NCBI RefSeq assembly: GCF_051414115.1
Contig: NZ_JBLKNZ010000001.1
Location: 1,922,001-1,986,000, forward strand
Reading direction: 5' to 3'
Source: Halovenus marina
Lineage (GTDB): Archaea > Halobacteriota > Halobacteria > Halobacteriales > Haloarculaceae
DNA length: 64,000 nucleotides
Both the position numbers and the translations under genes were made by a program. Below, piece after piece: positions 43,778-53,100 of the stretch (the first letter of the stretch is position 1; each line of letters opens with the position of its first letter). The notes under the pieces were generated by a model. It made no database searches, was not told the DNA's origin, and saw only the letters and a list, made by a program, of their open reading frames with translations.

Positions 43778-45379
43778 ATGAGCGAATCGGAGAAACAGGA
43801 GCAGACGAGTCTCGGGAAACGAGTGGTCTTCGGGTTCGTTGTCCTCTTGCTGTTCGTGTCCGTACTCGGGACAGTGACCGCCATCGGTCTCGACCGGACT
43901 GCGTTCGACGACGAGTACGTCGTCAAGACGCTCGAAGACGAGGATTCCTACGCCGGTCTCACCGAAGAGTTCCAGTCCGAAGTCTCAGAGAACCTCTCGC
44001 AGGCAGTGGGCGAGGGTCTGCCCCCGGGGATCACGATCACAAATTTCGACGCGAACCGAACCGCAGCGGAGAGTATCTCGGAGTCGTACATCGAAGCGGA
44101 GTTTCGCGACGCGATCACCGGGCTGTACGCGTTTGTACACGGCGAGACCGAGACGCTGATGATGGAAATCGACCTCGCGCAGGTCCGTGAGCGCTTGCAG
44201 GGGGCGTTCGAGACCGAGCAGGTCGCGGTCGACACGCCGGTGTTCGTCGCGGAACTGTCGCCCGCGGATACCCCGTTGCCGACCGACAGCGAGACGGTCG
44301 CAGCACTTTCCGAGAGTCAGGAGAGCTACGAAGCAGTCCGTCAGCAGCTCCGAGTCGACGTTGCCTTCCGGGGGCTGCGCAGAGAGGACCCGGACCGATT
44401 GCTCGATGCGGTCATCGACAACTACGACCCCGAGGAGTACACCGCAGAGGAGAAACAGCAAGAGATCGACGCACGCGAGGACGCGATCCGGTCGTATCTC
44501 GAATCCGAACTGCAGACCGACGAGCAACTCGCGGCCAGAGTCGGACAGCGGCTTGAGGAGATTGGGGAACAGACCCGCGCCGACATCGAACGAGAGGCGC
44601 GGTCGATAGACCAACCCAGTTCAGTCACGAATGCTGGCGCAAATCTCGGGACGACAGTGGTCGACGGTCTCGTCGGCGATATGACCCACACCGAGTACAC
44701 CACACAGCTAGAGAACAGCGAGGAAACACTCCAGACAGAAATCGCGGCCGCTATCGACGCAGAGATCGAATCGAGCGTTCCCGAGAATCTCGATCTGGCA
44801 GAGGGACTGGGTGGTGAAGACGGCGACAATCTGGACGCGGTCGTGCTGGTGTTCAGTCTCGGTGGCCTCGCAGTCTGGGTGCTTCCGCTGGCGACGATTG
44901 TACTCGTCGGCGTGGTGTACTGGCTGACTCGGGGCCCACACCGGACCGCGGCGACAACCGGGAAGACGTTCGCGACGGTCGGCGCGTTCGGCGTTCTCGT
45001 CGGATACGTGGTCAACCCCTTGCTTCGGAGATTCCTCGAAGGACAGGCAACGCCGAAGGGAGAAGCAGAGCCATCCGGTCTCGCGCAGGGTGGATTGGCG
45101 GTGGTCGACGGTACGCTCAGTCAGATCGGCCTGATCGCCGCACTCGTGCTGGTTATCGGTCTGGGACTGTTCGGACTCGTCGCTGCCGACCGCCGCCGAA
45201 AGCTCGACGGAGTCCGCGACGCACTCGGTCTGCGTTCCTACGTCGAGCAGCGCGGGGAAACCGACACAGCCGCCGCTGGGGACGACGGTGAGAGCGACAC
45301 GGATGCCTCCAGCAGCAGTTCGGCTGCCGACGCCCAGTCAGTGGAGACAGGCGGCGAGAACGACACAGACGAGCAGTGA
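43778..45379 (+). CDS. Large haloarchaeal membrane protein of unknown function
   Basis: I do not recognise this 533-residue protein. One membrane helix is at about 14-36, then about 310 residues of an acidic, helix-rich region probably outside the cell (many Glu/Gln-rich segments), then three hydrophobic segments at about 350-385, 395-415 and 445-470. A low-complexity acidic tail ends it. ATG at 43778 begins just before the first helix; an earlier in-frame start lies in the opposite gene's territory. The layout suggests a sensor or envelope protein, but there is no proof. Confidence 0.75.
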   Translation: MSESEKQEQTSLGKRVVFGFVVLLLFVSVLGTVTAIGLDRTAFDDEYVVKTLEDEDSYAGLTEEFQSEVSENLSQAVGEGLPPGITITNFDANRTAAESISESYIEAEFRDAITGLYAFVHGETETLMMEIDLAQVRERLQGAFETEQVAVDTPVFVAELSPADTPLPTDSETVAALSESQESYEAVRQQLRVDVAFRGLRREDPDRLLDAVIDNYDPEEYTAEEKQQEIDAREDAIRSYLESELQTDEQLAARVGQRLEEIGEQTRADIEREARSIDQPSSVTNAGANLGTTVVDGLVGDMTHTEYTTQLENSEETLQTEIAAAIDAEIESSVPENLDLAEGLGGEDGDNLDAVVLVFSLGGLAVWVLPLATIVLVGVVYWLTRGPHRTAATTGKTFATVGAFGVLVGYVVNPLLRRFLEGQATPKGEAEPSGLAQGGLAVVDGTLSQIGLIAALVLVIGLGLFGLVAADRRRKLDGVRDALGLRSYVEQRGETDTAAAGDDGESDTDASSSSSAADAQSVETGGENDTDEQ

Positions 45380-45454
45380 AGATTGACTGTGCCGAAGTGC
45401 GTCGACGGCCGCGGAACGATACGTTTAGTGGGGGCGGTATCGAATGGGGGATAC

Positions 45455-45871
45455 GTGTCAGAGACCGACGGCTCCGCCGACGAGAGCGCAACAGAGACGG
45501 ACAGTTCGGGTGGTGACGAGTCGACAGCGGTGGCCGAATCGACTGCGCCGCGGGGTGACAGCCGCGGGCTGTACGGGATCATCGTCGGTCTCGCGATCAA
45601 CGTCTCGCTCGCGATAGCCACGATGTTCGGGTTCGAGGAACTGGCCGCTACACCCGAGTTTTTCGCGCTCTGGGCGGCCGGGAACTTCCTCATCCTTCCG
45701 GTCGGACTGTATATCGACGCCCGGCAACTGAAGCGGACGAGCGACTGGACGGGAACGCCGCTGATCTGGGGAGGACTTGCTGCGATTCCTGCGGTCAACA
45801 TCGCTGTCGCTGCGTTCTATCTGTCGATTAGGGGATCGACAGACCGACTCGTCGGTGGAGCAGACGTGTGA
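45455..45871 (+). CDS. Small membrane protein of unknown function
   Basis: A 138-residue protein with an acidic Ser/Thr/Glu/Asp N-terminus of about 38 residues and three hydrophobic segments (about 42-65, 68-88 and 102-128). The arrangement with DARQLKRTSDWTGTPLIWGG resembles small haloarchaeal membrane proteins seen often without a name. GTG at 45455 is preferred: a TATA-like cgtttagtg lies about 28 bases upstream and would give a leaderless message. Confidence 0.72.
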   Translation: MSETDGSADESATETDSSGGDESTAVAESTAPRGDSRGLYGIIVGLAINVSLAIATMFGFEELAATPEFFALWAAGNFLILPVGLYIDARQLKRTSDWTGTPLIWGGLAAIPAVNIAVAAFYLSIRGSTDRLVGGADV

Positions 45872-45904
45872 TCGAGTTCGCAAAACAGAAGCGAAAGAGC
45901 AGTA

Positions 45905-46090
45905 TCAGTTCTCGTCCCAGTCGGCTTTGCACGCGTCGTCACAGAAGTGAACAGCCTGTACCTCGCCGTCGTCGATCCACGTCAGGACTCTGTGGTTTGC
46001 GCTGTTCGTGATCGCTGAACCGCAGGTCCCGCAGGTCGGGGCCTCCTCCGCCGTGATATCTTCGTTGAGATCCGATGTCGGGTCGACCAT
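45905..46090 (-). CDS. Small zinc-finger protein (TRASH-like)
   Basis: A 61-residue acidic protein with Cys pairs CGTCG (20-24) and HFCDDACKADW (47-57). The CxxC followed by FCxxxC spacing resembles TRASH/MYM-type treble clef fingers. A role in metal binding or protein contacts is likely. The ATG at 46090 has a TATA-like gttaaatact about 29 bases upstream on its strand, so it looks leaderless. Confidence 0.75.
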   Translation of the reverse strand: MVDPTSDLNEDITAEEAPTCGTCGSAITNSANHRVLTWIDDGEVQAVHFCDDACKADWDEN

Positions 46091-46114
46091 GATATCAGAT
46101 ACCTCGTCGCCCGG

Positions 46115-46124
46115 AGTATTTAAC
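46115..46124 (-). promoter_or_regulatory. TATA-like box of the small zinc-finger gene
   Basis: The minus strand reads gttaaatact, centred about 29 bases before the ATG at 46090. Confidence 0.45.
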
Positions 46125-46241
46125 TCGGGCGCATTCGACCGCTGTGCAGTCGTCTATTCGACCGAACAGCGGTCGACGACGAGAGCGAGAGGACGTCGCT
46201 TTCCGGGACACTTACCTGCCAGCGTCTCGTCAACGGCAGGT

Positions 46242-47411
46242 ATGGCACACGAAGGCACGTTCGAGGGCTACGGCGGCCGACACGTCCCAGAACCGCTCGA
46301 AGAACCGCTCGCACAGCTCGCCGCTGGCTTCGAGGCGGCGATGGAGTCCGACGAGTTCCACGAGCGCTTCGAGTATCTGCTGGAACACTACGGCGGTCGA
46401 CCGACGCCAGTCTTTCACGCGGAGACGCTCAGCGAGCGCTACGACGCGAACATCTACTTCAAACACGAGGACCTGCTCCACGGCGGCGCACACAAGCTCA
46501 ACAACACGCTCGGACAGGGCCTGCTCGCAAAGCAGGCCGGAAAGGAGCGACTCATCGCTGAAACCGGCGCAGGACAGCACGGCACCGCGACGGCGATGGT
46601 CGGTGCTCTGCTGGATCTGGACACGACTGTCTACATGGGTCGCCGAGACGTGAACCGCCAGGAGATGAACGTCTTCCGGATGCGACTGCTCGGCGCGGAG
46701 GTCGAGGAGGTGACCCGCGGAAACGAGGGGCTTGCCGAGGCAGTCGACGCCGCGATGGAGGACCTCATCGAGAATACCGAGGAGACACACTACCTCGTCG
46801 GCAGCGCCGTCGGTCCGGACCCGTTCCCGCGGATGGTCCGGGAGTTCCAGTCGGTCATCGGCCACGAGGCGCGCGAGCAGATACAGGACCTGCACGGCGA
46901 CTTGCCGGACGCGTGTGTCGCCTGCGTCGGCGGTGGCTCGAACGCAATCGGGCTCTTTCACGCGTTCAAGGAGGACGAGGACGTCGACCTGTACGGCGCC
47001 GAACCGGCCGGAAAGGGCCTCGATTCGGGGCACCACTCCGCGCCACTCGCAGACACGAGAGTCGAGGATCCGCAGATCTTCCAGGGCATGAAGACGAAGA
47101 TGATCGACGACGAGACGACCAACCACTCCGTCAGTGCGGGACTCGACTACCCGGCAGTCGGCCCGGAACACGCCGCCCTGCAGGAACTCGGCCGCGCCGA
47201 GTACCACGGCGTCACCGACGACGAGGCGCTCGCGGCCTTCCGCGAACTCAGCGAGACAGAAGGGATCATTCCCGCACTCGAACCGAGCCACGCCATCGCG
47301 CTGGGGCTGAAACTCGCCGAGGAAGACCGACACGACACCATCCTCATCAACCTCTGTGGGCGCGGTGACAAGGACATGCAGACCGCCGCGGAGAAGTTCG
47401 ACCTGAGTTAG
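46242..47411 (+). CDS. trpB: Tryptophan synthase beta chain
   Basis: A 389-residue PLP enzyme that joins indole and serine to tryptophan. The PLP lysine is Lys85 in LLHGGAHKLNNTLGQG, the catalytic Glu is in LIAETGAGQHG (Glu107), and the phosphate loop is GGGSNAIG. It belongs to the TrpB1 group by length and N-terminal YGGRHVPEPL. It is not next to trpA or trpC, which usually flank it, so it is a lone copy. Several substitutions from the commonest form are seen (FKHEDLL for YLKREDL). ATG at 46242 matches the family start. Confidence 0.93.
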   Translation: MAHEGTFEGYGGRHVPEPLEEPLAQLAAGFEAAMESDEFHERFEYLLEHYGGRPTPVFHAETLSERYDANIYFKHEDLLHGGAHKLNNTLGQGLLAKQAGKERLIAETGAGQHGTATAMVGALLDLDTTVYMGRRDVNRQEMNVFRMRLLGAEVEEVTRGNEGLAEAVDAAMEDLIENTEETHYLVGSAVGPDPFPRMVREFQSVIGHEAREQIQDLHGDLPDACVACVGGGSNAIGLFHAFKEDEDVDLYGAEPAGKGLDSGHHSAPLADTRVEDPQIFQGMKTKMIDDETTNHSVSAGLDYPAVGPEHAALQELGRAEYHGVTDDEALAAFRELSETEGIIPALEPSHAIALGLKLAEEDRHDTILINLCGRGDKDMQTAAEKFDLS

Positions 47412-47429
47412 TCACACCGCGTTCCGGGG

Positions 47430-48425
47430 TTAGAAGGACGGCAACACTTCCTCGGTGAACTGTTTGAGCTGACCGGTCTGGTCTTCGCCGCCAAATCGGA
47501 TGATAAACTGCTCACAGCCCCGCTCCTGGAACTCTTCGATCCACGCGATGAGGTCGTCGGCGTCGCCGCTTGGTCCCCATGCGAGCTGATCTGCTTCCTT
47601 GTAGAGGTGCGGATAGTACGTCTTGATGTATTTACGCATCTTCTCGTCGGCGCTGGCTGTATCGTCGTCGATGGTCATCGTGACCTGGAAACTCGTCTCT
47701 ATCTCCGCGGGGTCGTGACCGTGTTCGGTCGCGTAGTCGACGATGGAGTTGTACTGACGACTGTACTCGTGTGGTGCGTCTCCGAGTCCAGAGGCCATCC
47801 AGCCGTCACCGAGTTCGACGATTCGTTTCGCCGCCCTGTTGATAACCTCGTCAGTTCCGTTGTTGTGATGGGCGGGGTTGCTGATGACGTGGATCGTCGG
47901 GTCGTCCTGCACTGGTGCCAGATCACGAACCTCCGGGCCTCGACGGAAGTCGACGTCGTCGTACTGGTAGAACTCCCCGTCGTAGGTGAGTTCACCCTCG
48001 CGCCAGAACTGCTTGAAAATCTCCAGTTGCTCTTCGAGCATCTTCGCACGCTTGCGGTACTCCAGCCCGAGTGCTTCGTACTGTTCCTTACAGCCTGGCG
48101 TCGGTGGCCCCATGCACGCACCGAGTACCATGCGGCCATCGGACAGCATATCGAGACTGTTCCACGCCTGGAGAAACTGCAGCGGGTTCCGCAACGGTGT
48201 GATCATACAGCCAGTGCCTAATTTGACGTCCTCCGTCTGAGCCGCGAGGTGGCCGAGCAAGCTGATCGGTTCGAGTCGCGGACGGTCGAGGAGACTATCC
48301 CCGACCCAGACCGAGTCGAACCCATATTCCTCTGCCATCGCGCCCAGATCCATCATCTTCTCGACGGTATAACTCTCGACCAATAATGGTTCACGGTTGT
48401 TGATGTTTACACCAAATTCTACCAT
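47430..48425 (-). CDS. Luciferase-like (LLM class) flavin or F420-dependent oxidoreductase
   Basis: A 331-residue TIM-barrel protein of the bacterial luciferase superfamily. Typical blocks are FGVNINNREPLLVESY at the start, EEYGFDSVWVGDSLL, VKLGTGCMITPLRNP and LDMLSDGRMVLGACMGPP. In haloarchaea such enzymes usually use coenzyme F420, but FMN is not excluded. The substrate is unknown. ATG at 48425 is preferred over one 18 codons earlier because the barrel starts with it. Confidence 0.85.
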   Translation of the reverse strand: MVEFGVNINNREPLLVESYTVEKMMDLGAMAEEYGFDSVWVGDSLLDRPRLEPISLLGHLAAQTEDVKLGTGCMITPLRNPLQFLQAWNSLDMLSDGRMVLGACMGPPTPGCKEQYEALGLEYRKRAKMLEEQLEIFKQFWREGELTYDGEFYQYDDVDFRRGPEVRDLAPVQDDPTIHVISNPAHHNNGTDEVINRAAKRIVELGDGWMASGLGDAPHEYSRQYNSIVDYATEHGHDPAEIETSFQVTMTIDDDTASADEKMRKYIKTYYPHLYKEADQLAWGPSGDADDLIAWIEEFQERGCEQFIIRFGGEDQTGQLKQFTEEVLPSF

Positions 48426-48593
48426 GGCTATGGTGCCCTCAGGAGTGTTTACTGTTAAGTGTTGTTCAGCACAGCACACATGAGTTCAAGATTGTCAGTA
48501 CACGTGTGGAAGAAACCGTGATGAGTCCATTCCGTTCGAGAATCGAGCCGCCTCTGTCGCACAGAGGCTCGGAGTCCAGTGCGTCGAATCGGT

Positions 48594-49487
48594 TCAGGGC
48601 AGTTCCACGTCGATACCGGACTGTCGGCTGGTCGCCTTGACCGTGTTGTACAGGAGCATCGCGCGAGTCATCGGGCCGACGCCACCGGGGACGGGCGTGA
48701 TGGCGTCGACCTGTGGCTCGACGCTCTCGAAGTCCACGTCGCCGACGAGTTCGTAGCCCTTCTCGGTGTCTGCGTCCACCCGGTTGATCCCGACGTCGAT
48801 GACGACCGTTCCCTCGGAAACCATCGAGCCGTCGATGAACTCGGGGACGCCAGCGGCGGCGACGAGGATATCTGCCTGACGAGTCTTCTCAGCGAGATTG
48901 TCCGTCCGGGAGTGACAGACCGTCGTCGTTGCGTTGCCGCCCGGCGCTTTCTGGATGAAGAGGTTCGCCATTGGCTTGCCGACGATTCGGGACCGGCCAA
49001 CGACGACGGCGTCTTTCCCCTCGGTGTCGACGCCCTCGGCTTCGAGCAGTTTCTGGATGCCGTGTGGGGTGCAGGGCTTGTATCGCGGATAGCCCGCGAC
49101 CAGTCGCCCAATGTTCTCGGGGTGGAAGCCATCGACATCTTTCTCGGGGTCGATGCGCTCTATCACCTCGCGGTAGTCGACGTGGTCGGGCACCGGCGAC
49201 TGGACGAGAATGGCGTTCACGTCGGGGTCGCCGTTCAACTCCGCGATGACGTCGAAGAGATCCGACGCGGGCGCGTCGAGTTCGAGTTCGATATCTCGGG
49301 TCTGGATTCCGAGTTCCTCACAGTCGCGCTGTTTCATCGAGACGTAGGTCTCACTCGCCGGGTCGGGGCTCATCAGCACCGTCGCGAGCGTCGGTCGCTC
49401 GTCGGCGTCTGCGAGTCGCTCGACTGAATCCGCAAGCGCAGACCTGATCTCGCTTGCAACCTCGTTGCCGTCGATCCTGTCGGCCAT
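48594..49487 (-). CDS. folD: Methylenetetrahydrofolate dehydrogenase/cyclohydrolase FolD
   Basis: A 297-residue bifunctional enzyme of one-carbon metabolism. Signatures include YVSMKQRDCEELGI, VQSPVPDHVDYREVIERI (with DPEKDVDGFHPEN) and GRSRIVGKPMANLF. The C-terminal PVPGGVGPMTRAMLL is also typical. ATG at 49487 matches the family; the open frame continues upstream without similarity. Its metabolic partner glyA lies on the same strand 3.6 kb upstream, separated by the Bat-like gene on the other strand. Confidence 0.95.
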   Translation of the reverse strand: MADRIDGNEVASEIRSALADSVERLADADERPTLATVLMSPDPASETYVSMKQRDCEELGIQTRDIELELDAPASDLFDVIAELNGDPDVNAILVQSPVPDHVDYREVIERIDPEKDVDGFHPENIGRLVAGYPRYKPCTPHGIQKLLEAEGVDTEGKDAVVVGRSRIVGKPMANLFIQKAPGGNATTTVCHSRTDNLAEKTRQADILVAAAGVPEFIDGSMVSEGTVVIDVGINRVDADTEKGYELVGDVDFESVEPQVDAITPVPGGVGPMTRAMLLYNTVKATSRQSGIDVELP

Positions 49488-49657
49488 ACTGGATCGCCGG
49501 TCCGACCGGACTTGAACGTCCCGAAACGGGCATCGGCAGTGCCCAGCCAAGACGCCCAGAAATACACCGGAGTTATGTAGCTGGGCCGCAAAGTGATGGT
49601 ATACAAACGTGTCTGTGGGGGCATGCGAGCCCTCCGGAACGATGGGTGTCACCGGTA

Positions 49658-52600
49658 ATGCAAGCAAGCTCCGAAGCGACATCGCTTCTGTACGTCACCG
49701 ACAGGGACGATGCTGTGGATACGTCAGCCAGCCAGTTCGGGTTCGACGAGCCTGCCGTGTCGGTCACGACGGCGACGAGAACGGAAGGACAGGCGGAACT
49801 CTCGGCCGAGGTATTCGACTGTATCCTGCTTGATCTCGGTGCTGGCGCGGGCCAGTTCGAGGCAGTGATGGAACTGCTCGAAACCGCTCCGCTCACGCCA
49901 GTCATCGTCTTTGTCGATGCCAGTTCAGACGACGACCTCGAAGCCCTGCTCGGTCTCGACGGGGTCGACGTCGTCCCCTCGACGGTGGCGGAGACACCGG
50001 CCGCAGTGATCAGAGAGCGAATCGAGTCAGTGCTTCCCGACGCGCCGCTGACAGGGGGCGTCGCCACAGACCGCGAACGCGACCAGTTGCTGGCGACGAT
50101 AATGGAAAACGTCGGTGACGTCGTCTGGATGCTCGATGCAGACGAGAAGCGGCTCACGTTCGTCAACGAGGCATTCGAGCGAGTCTGGGGACGACCGCGT
50201 GAAGCACTGTACGAACAGCCAAGCACTGTTCTGAAGGGCGTCCACCTGGACGACAGCGACCGGGTTCGAGACGCACTCGACTCCCTGTTTGCGACGCCGG
50301 ACAGCTACGATATCACCTATCGGGTCGTCCAGCCGGACGGTGAGATTCGATGGGTGCACGACCGTGCGTTCGGTGTCTACGAAGACGGGTCACTGCGGCG
50401 TGTCGTCGGGCTTGCACAGGACATCACCGAACACAAACGACGCGAGGAGCAAATCGAGAGTCAGCGTGACGAACTGGCCGAACTCGACCGCATCAACCGG
50501 ATCATCCGCGACGTCGAATCGGCACTTGTCGGCGCACAGAGTCGCCCTGAGATCGAACAGGCTGTCTGTGACCGGCTCGCTGCATCCGAGAAGTACCACT
50601 TCGCAGTGGCGCTACGCCTCACCAGCGATGGGAAGCTAGAGCCAGACGCGTGGACCCCTGAAGGCGAGGAGTACGTACAGCGGGCGTTTTCAGTCGAGAC
50701 CGAACAGCCGGGACCAGGACAGCGTGCGATAGAAACCAAAGAGACACACGTCGTTCCGTCAGTCGAGGACGGGCGACAGCCCTGGAAGGACATCGCGGAG
50801 GCGGTCGGAATCGAGGGACTGGCTGCCATTCCCATCAGCTACGAGGGGCGCGAGTACGGCGTCATCGGCGTGTACACGACACAGGCCGATGCCTTCGGTG
50901 AGCGGGAGATCGAAGTACTCGACGAACTCGGTGAGACGGTCGGGTACGCGATTGCAGCAGTCCAGAGTCGCGAACGCGAGCAGACGCTCACGGCACTGTA
51001 CGAGGCGACACAGGAACTGCTCGCCGCCGACACCGCGCAGTCCGTCTGTGACGTGGTCGTGAAAACGGCCGCAAACGTACTCGAACCCTCCGGCGTCGGC
51101 CTGTTCATCTTCGACGACCAGGAGAACGTGCTCCAGTTGGTCTCGGCGACCGACCAGCTCCGGTCGTTTTACGACAGGGCGACGACCTTCGGCCCGGGAC
51201 ATGCGGACTCGGAGGCGTGGCAGGTCTACGCGACCGGCGAATCCCGATACTTCGCCGACATCCGGACCGCGGAGCACGTCACTGCCCCCGATACCGACGC
51301 GCGAAGTGCCCTCATCGTGCCGCTTGGCGAGCACGGAGTCTTCGTCGTCGCATCCGAGGTGGTCGACGTGTTCGACGACCGGAAACGTCAGCTGGTCGGC
51401 CTGCTCGCAGCGACGACCGAGGCGGCGCTCGACCGTGTCACCGGACAGGCGGACATCCGGGAACGCGACCAGCAACTCGCCGAGCGCACGAACCGGCTGA
51501 TCCGGCTCGAACAGACGCTCCAGTTCGTTCGCGCGACGAACCAGTTGCTCCGACGGGCAAACACGCGTGCGGAGATCGAACGCGGCGTCTGCGAGCGGGT
51601 CGTCGACATCGACGAACACAGTTTCGCCTGGATCGGAACGACACCACCCGATGAGACCGAACTTGTCCCGCAGGCGTACGCCGGTGTCGGAAACAGCTAC
51701 CTCGACGACGTCTCGCTCGCAGTCGACGGTGAGGAACCCGCAGCGCTGGCCGCTCGAACCGGTCAGATCGTGACTATCCAGGACGTAACCGACAAGCTCC
51801 ACGACACGGAGTGGGCACACCTCGCGGCCGACCGCGATTTCCAGTCTGTGCTCTCCGTGCCGCTCGTCTACGGGCAGACGACCTACGGCGTCCTTGCTGT
51901 GTACAGCGGCGAACCAAACGCGTTCGGGGACGGGTTCGAGACGATGCTCGCTGACCTCGGTGAGACTATCGCCTTCGGCATCAACACCGTCGAGACGAGG
52001 CAGGCAATCCTTGCCGACTGCGTGACCGAACTCGAAGTCGACATCGACGGGACGGGCGGCTTTCCGAATGCCGTCGCAGATATCGCCGACGACACCGTCA
52101 CGTTCAGAGAGATCCAGCCCACGGCCGACGGGGGGACACAGCTCCTGTTTGAGCTCGCGGACCCGCCAGTCGAGGAGATACTCGCACTCGAATCTGCCTT
52201 CGTCTCGGTGGAGTCGCTCTCGCATCTCTCGCGTGGCGAGACACAGCTGTTCCGTGCGACGCTGTCGGGCGATACTGTCGCGACGACACTGTTTGACTGT
52301 GGGGCAGTTCCGCGTGAAGTCGTCGCGACAGCGGAGGAGACAACTGCAGTCGTGCAACTCCCGCAGGAACTCGACGTGCGCGTCTTTCTCGGGCGACTCG
52401 AAACACACTACCCTGCGGTGGAACTGCTCACCCGGACTGACGTGGAATCAGAACCGAACGGCCACGAGCAGGCCTGGACGGTACTCGAAGAGGGACTCAC
52501 CGAGCGCCAGCGGGAGGTACTGTTGACCGCCTACGAGAGCGGATACTTCCAGTCCCCGCGCGAGACAACTGGGGCCGAACTGGCCGCCCTCTTTGACATC

Positions 52601-52678
52601 TCGCAACCGACCTTGACCTACCACCTCCGGGAGGCACAGCGCCGTCTGTTCGACGCGCTGTTTACCGATCACTTCTGA
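49658..52678 (+). CDS. Bat-like (bacterio-opsin activator family) sensor-regulator with PAS and GAF domains
   Basis: A 1006-residue one-component regulator. Residues about 1-120 look like a degenerate receiver domain. A PAS/PAC domain follows at about 135-265 (IMENVGDVVWMLDADEKR, TEHKRREEQ). Three GAF-like domains occupy about 285-770, and a Bat-type middle domain follows. The C-terminus (about 945-1006) is the HTH_10 DNA-binding domain: LTERQREVLLTAYESGYF and ISQPTLTYHLREAQRRL. It has no membrane segment or kinase domain, so signals act directly on DNA binding. ATG at 49658 is chosen. Its location splits folD from glyA. The TGA stop starts a left arm of the 84-bp repeat. Confidence 0.88.
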   Translation: MQASSEATSLLYVTDRDDAVDTSASQFGFDEPAVSVTTATRTEGQAELSAEVFDCILLDLGAGAGQFEAVMELLETAPLTPVIVFVDASSDDDLEALLGLDGVDVVPSTVAETPAAVIRERIESVLPDAPLTGGVATDRERDQLLATIMENVGDVVWMLDADEKRLTFVNEAFERVWGRPREALYEQPSTVLKGVHLDDSDRVRDALDSLFATPDSYDITYRVVQPDGEIRWVHDRAFGVYEDGSLRRVVGLAQDITEHKRREEQIESQRDELAELDRINRIIRDVESALVGAQSRPEIEQAVCDRLAASEKYHFAVALRLTSDGKLEPDAWTPEGEEYVQRAFSVETEQPGPGQRAIETKETHVVPSVEDGRQPWKDIAEAVGIEGLAAIPISYEGREYGVIGVYTTQADAFGEREIEVLDELGETVGYAIAAVQSREREQTLTALYEATQELLAADTAQSVCDVVVKTAANVLEPSGVGLFIFDDQENVLQLVSATDQLRSFYDRATTFGPGHADSEAWQVYATGESRYFADIRTAEHVTAPDTDARSALIVPLGEHGVFVVASEVVDVFDDRKRQLVGLLAATTEAALDRVTGQADIRERDQQLAERTNRLIRLEQTLQFVRATNQLLRRANTRAEIERGVCERVVDIDEHSFAWIGTTPPDETELVPQAYAGVGNSYLDDVSLAVDGEEPAALAARTGQIVTIQDVTDKLHDTEWAHLAADRDFQSVLSVPLVYGQTTYGVLAVYSGEPNAFGDGFETMLADLGETIAFGINTVETRQAILADCVTELEVDIDGTGGFPNAVADIADDTVTFREIQPTADGGTQLLFELADPPVEEILALESAFVSVESLSHLSRGETQLFRATLSGDTVATTLFDCGAVPREVVATAEETTAVVQLPQELDVRVFLGRLETHYPAVELLTRTDVESEPNGHEQAWTVLEEGLTERQREVLLTAYESGYFQSPRETTGAELAALFDISQPTLTYHLREAQRRLFDALFTDHF

Positions 52679-52694
52679 GACTGTCGGCTGTACG
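52676..52694 (+). repeat. Left arm of the 84-bp repeat at the stop of the Bat-like gene
   Basis: From the TGA stop, TGAGACTGTCGGCTGTACG matches the start of copy B at 18 of 19 positions. No central palindrome or right arm follows, so this is a solo arm. Confidence 0.65.
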
Positions 52695-53097
52695 ATAGCA
52701 GCCCAAATCTAGATAATTAGCCCAAATCTCCCGCCCATTCTTGTATAATAGTAACTATTTCTAAACCGGAATGTCCCGTGAATACGGATGGCGGCACACG
52801 ATCGTGTTCGACCGGAAACCCAGATTGCAGAGGCACACGATGTCCACGGTTGACACCCACGTTCCGTGACCTGACGCAGGGCGGTTCGGACATCGTTCGG
52901 GGTCCGGGCGATTCGTTCCGGCATACACGCCGCCGACTCTCTCCCCACACACGTACGTCGACGGTTTCTGATTCACTTTGGGAGATAGATCCGGAACTAC
53001 CGAGACGTGACTGCACTCATACTGTCGACTGTCCCATCTCGAACGTACTTCGCCACCCGGGGTGGCGAATATGTGTACGCACGGACAGTCGACAGTA
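52679..53097. other. Intergenic region between the Bat-like gene and glyA
   Basis: These 419 bases hold no convincing gene. The first 80 are AT-rich and contain the direct repeat agcccaaatct at 52700-52710 and 52719-52729, and the imperfect palindrome gtataatagtaactatttc near 52742. The end holds repeat copy C. The stops of the two flanking genes face each other. Confidence 0.65.
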
Positions 53098-53100
53098 TCA
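53017..53100 (-). repeat. 84-bp stop-codon-linked palindromic repeat, copy C (after glyA)
   Basis: Read on the minus strand, it begins with the glyA TGA (53100-53098). Left arm TGATACTGTCGACTGT pairs with ACAGTCGACAGTATGA at 15 of 16 positions, the best of the three copies. The centre is cgccacccggggtggcg (53051-53067). Length and symmetry are identical to copies A and B. Confidence 0.9.

Noticed and set aside
50759..52408. A 549-codon open frame opposite the Bat-like gene
   Set aside because: It lies within the regulator's GAF and Bat domains on the other strand and shows no recognisable motif.
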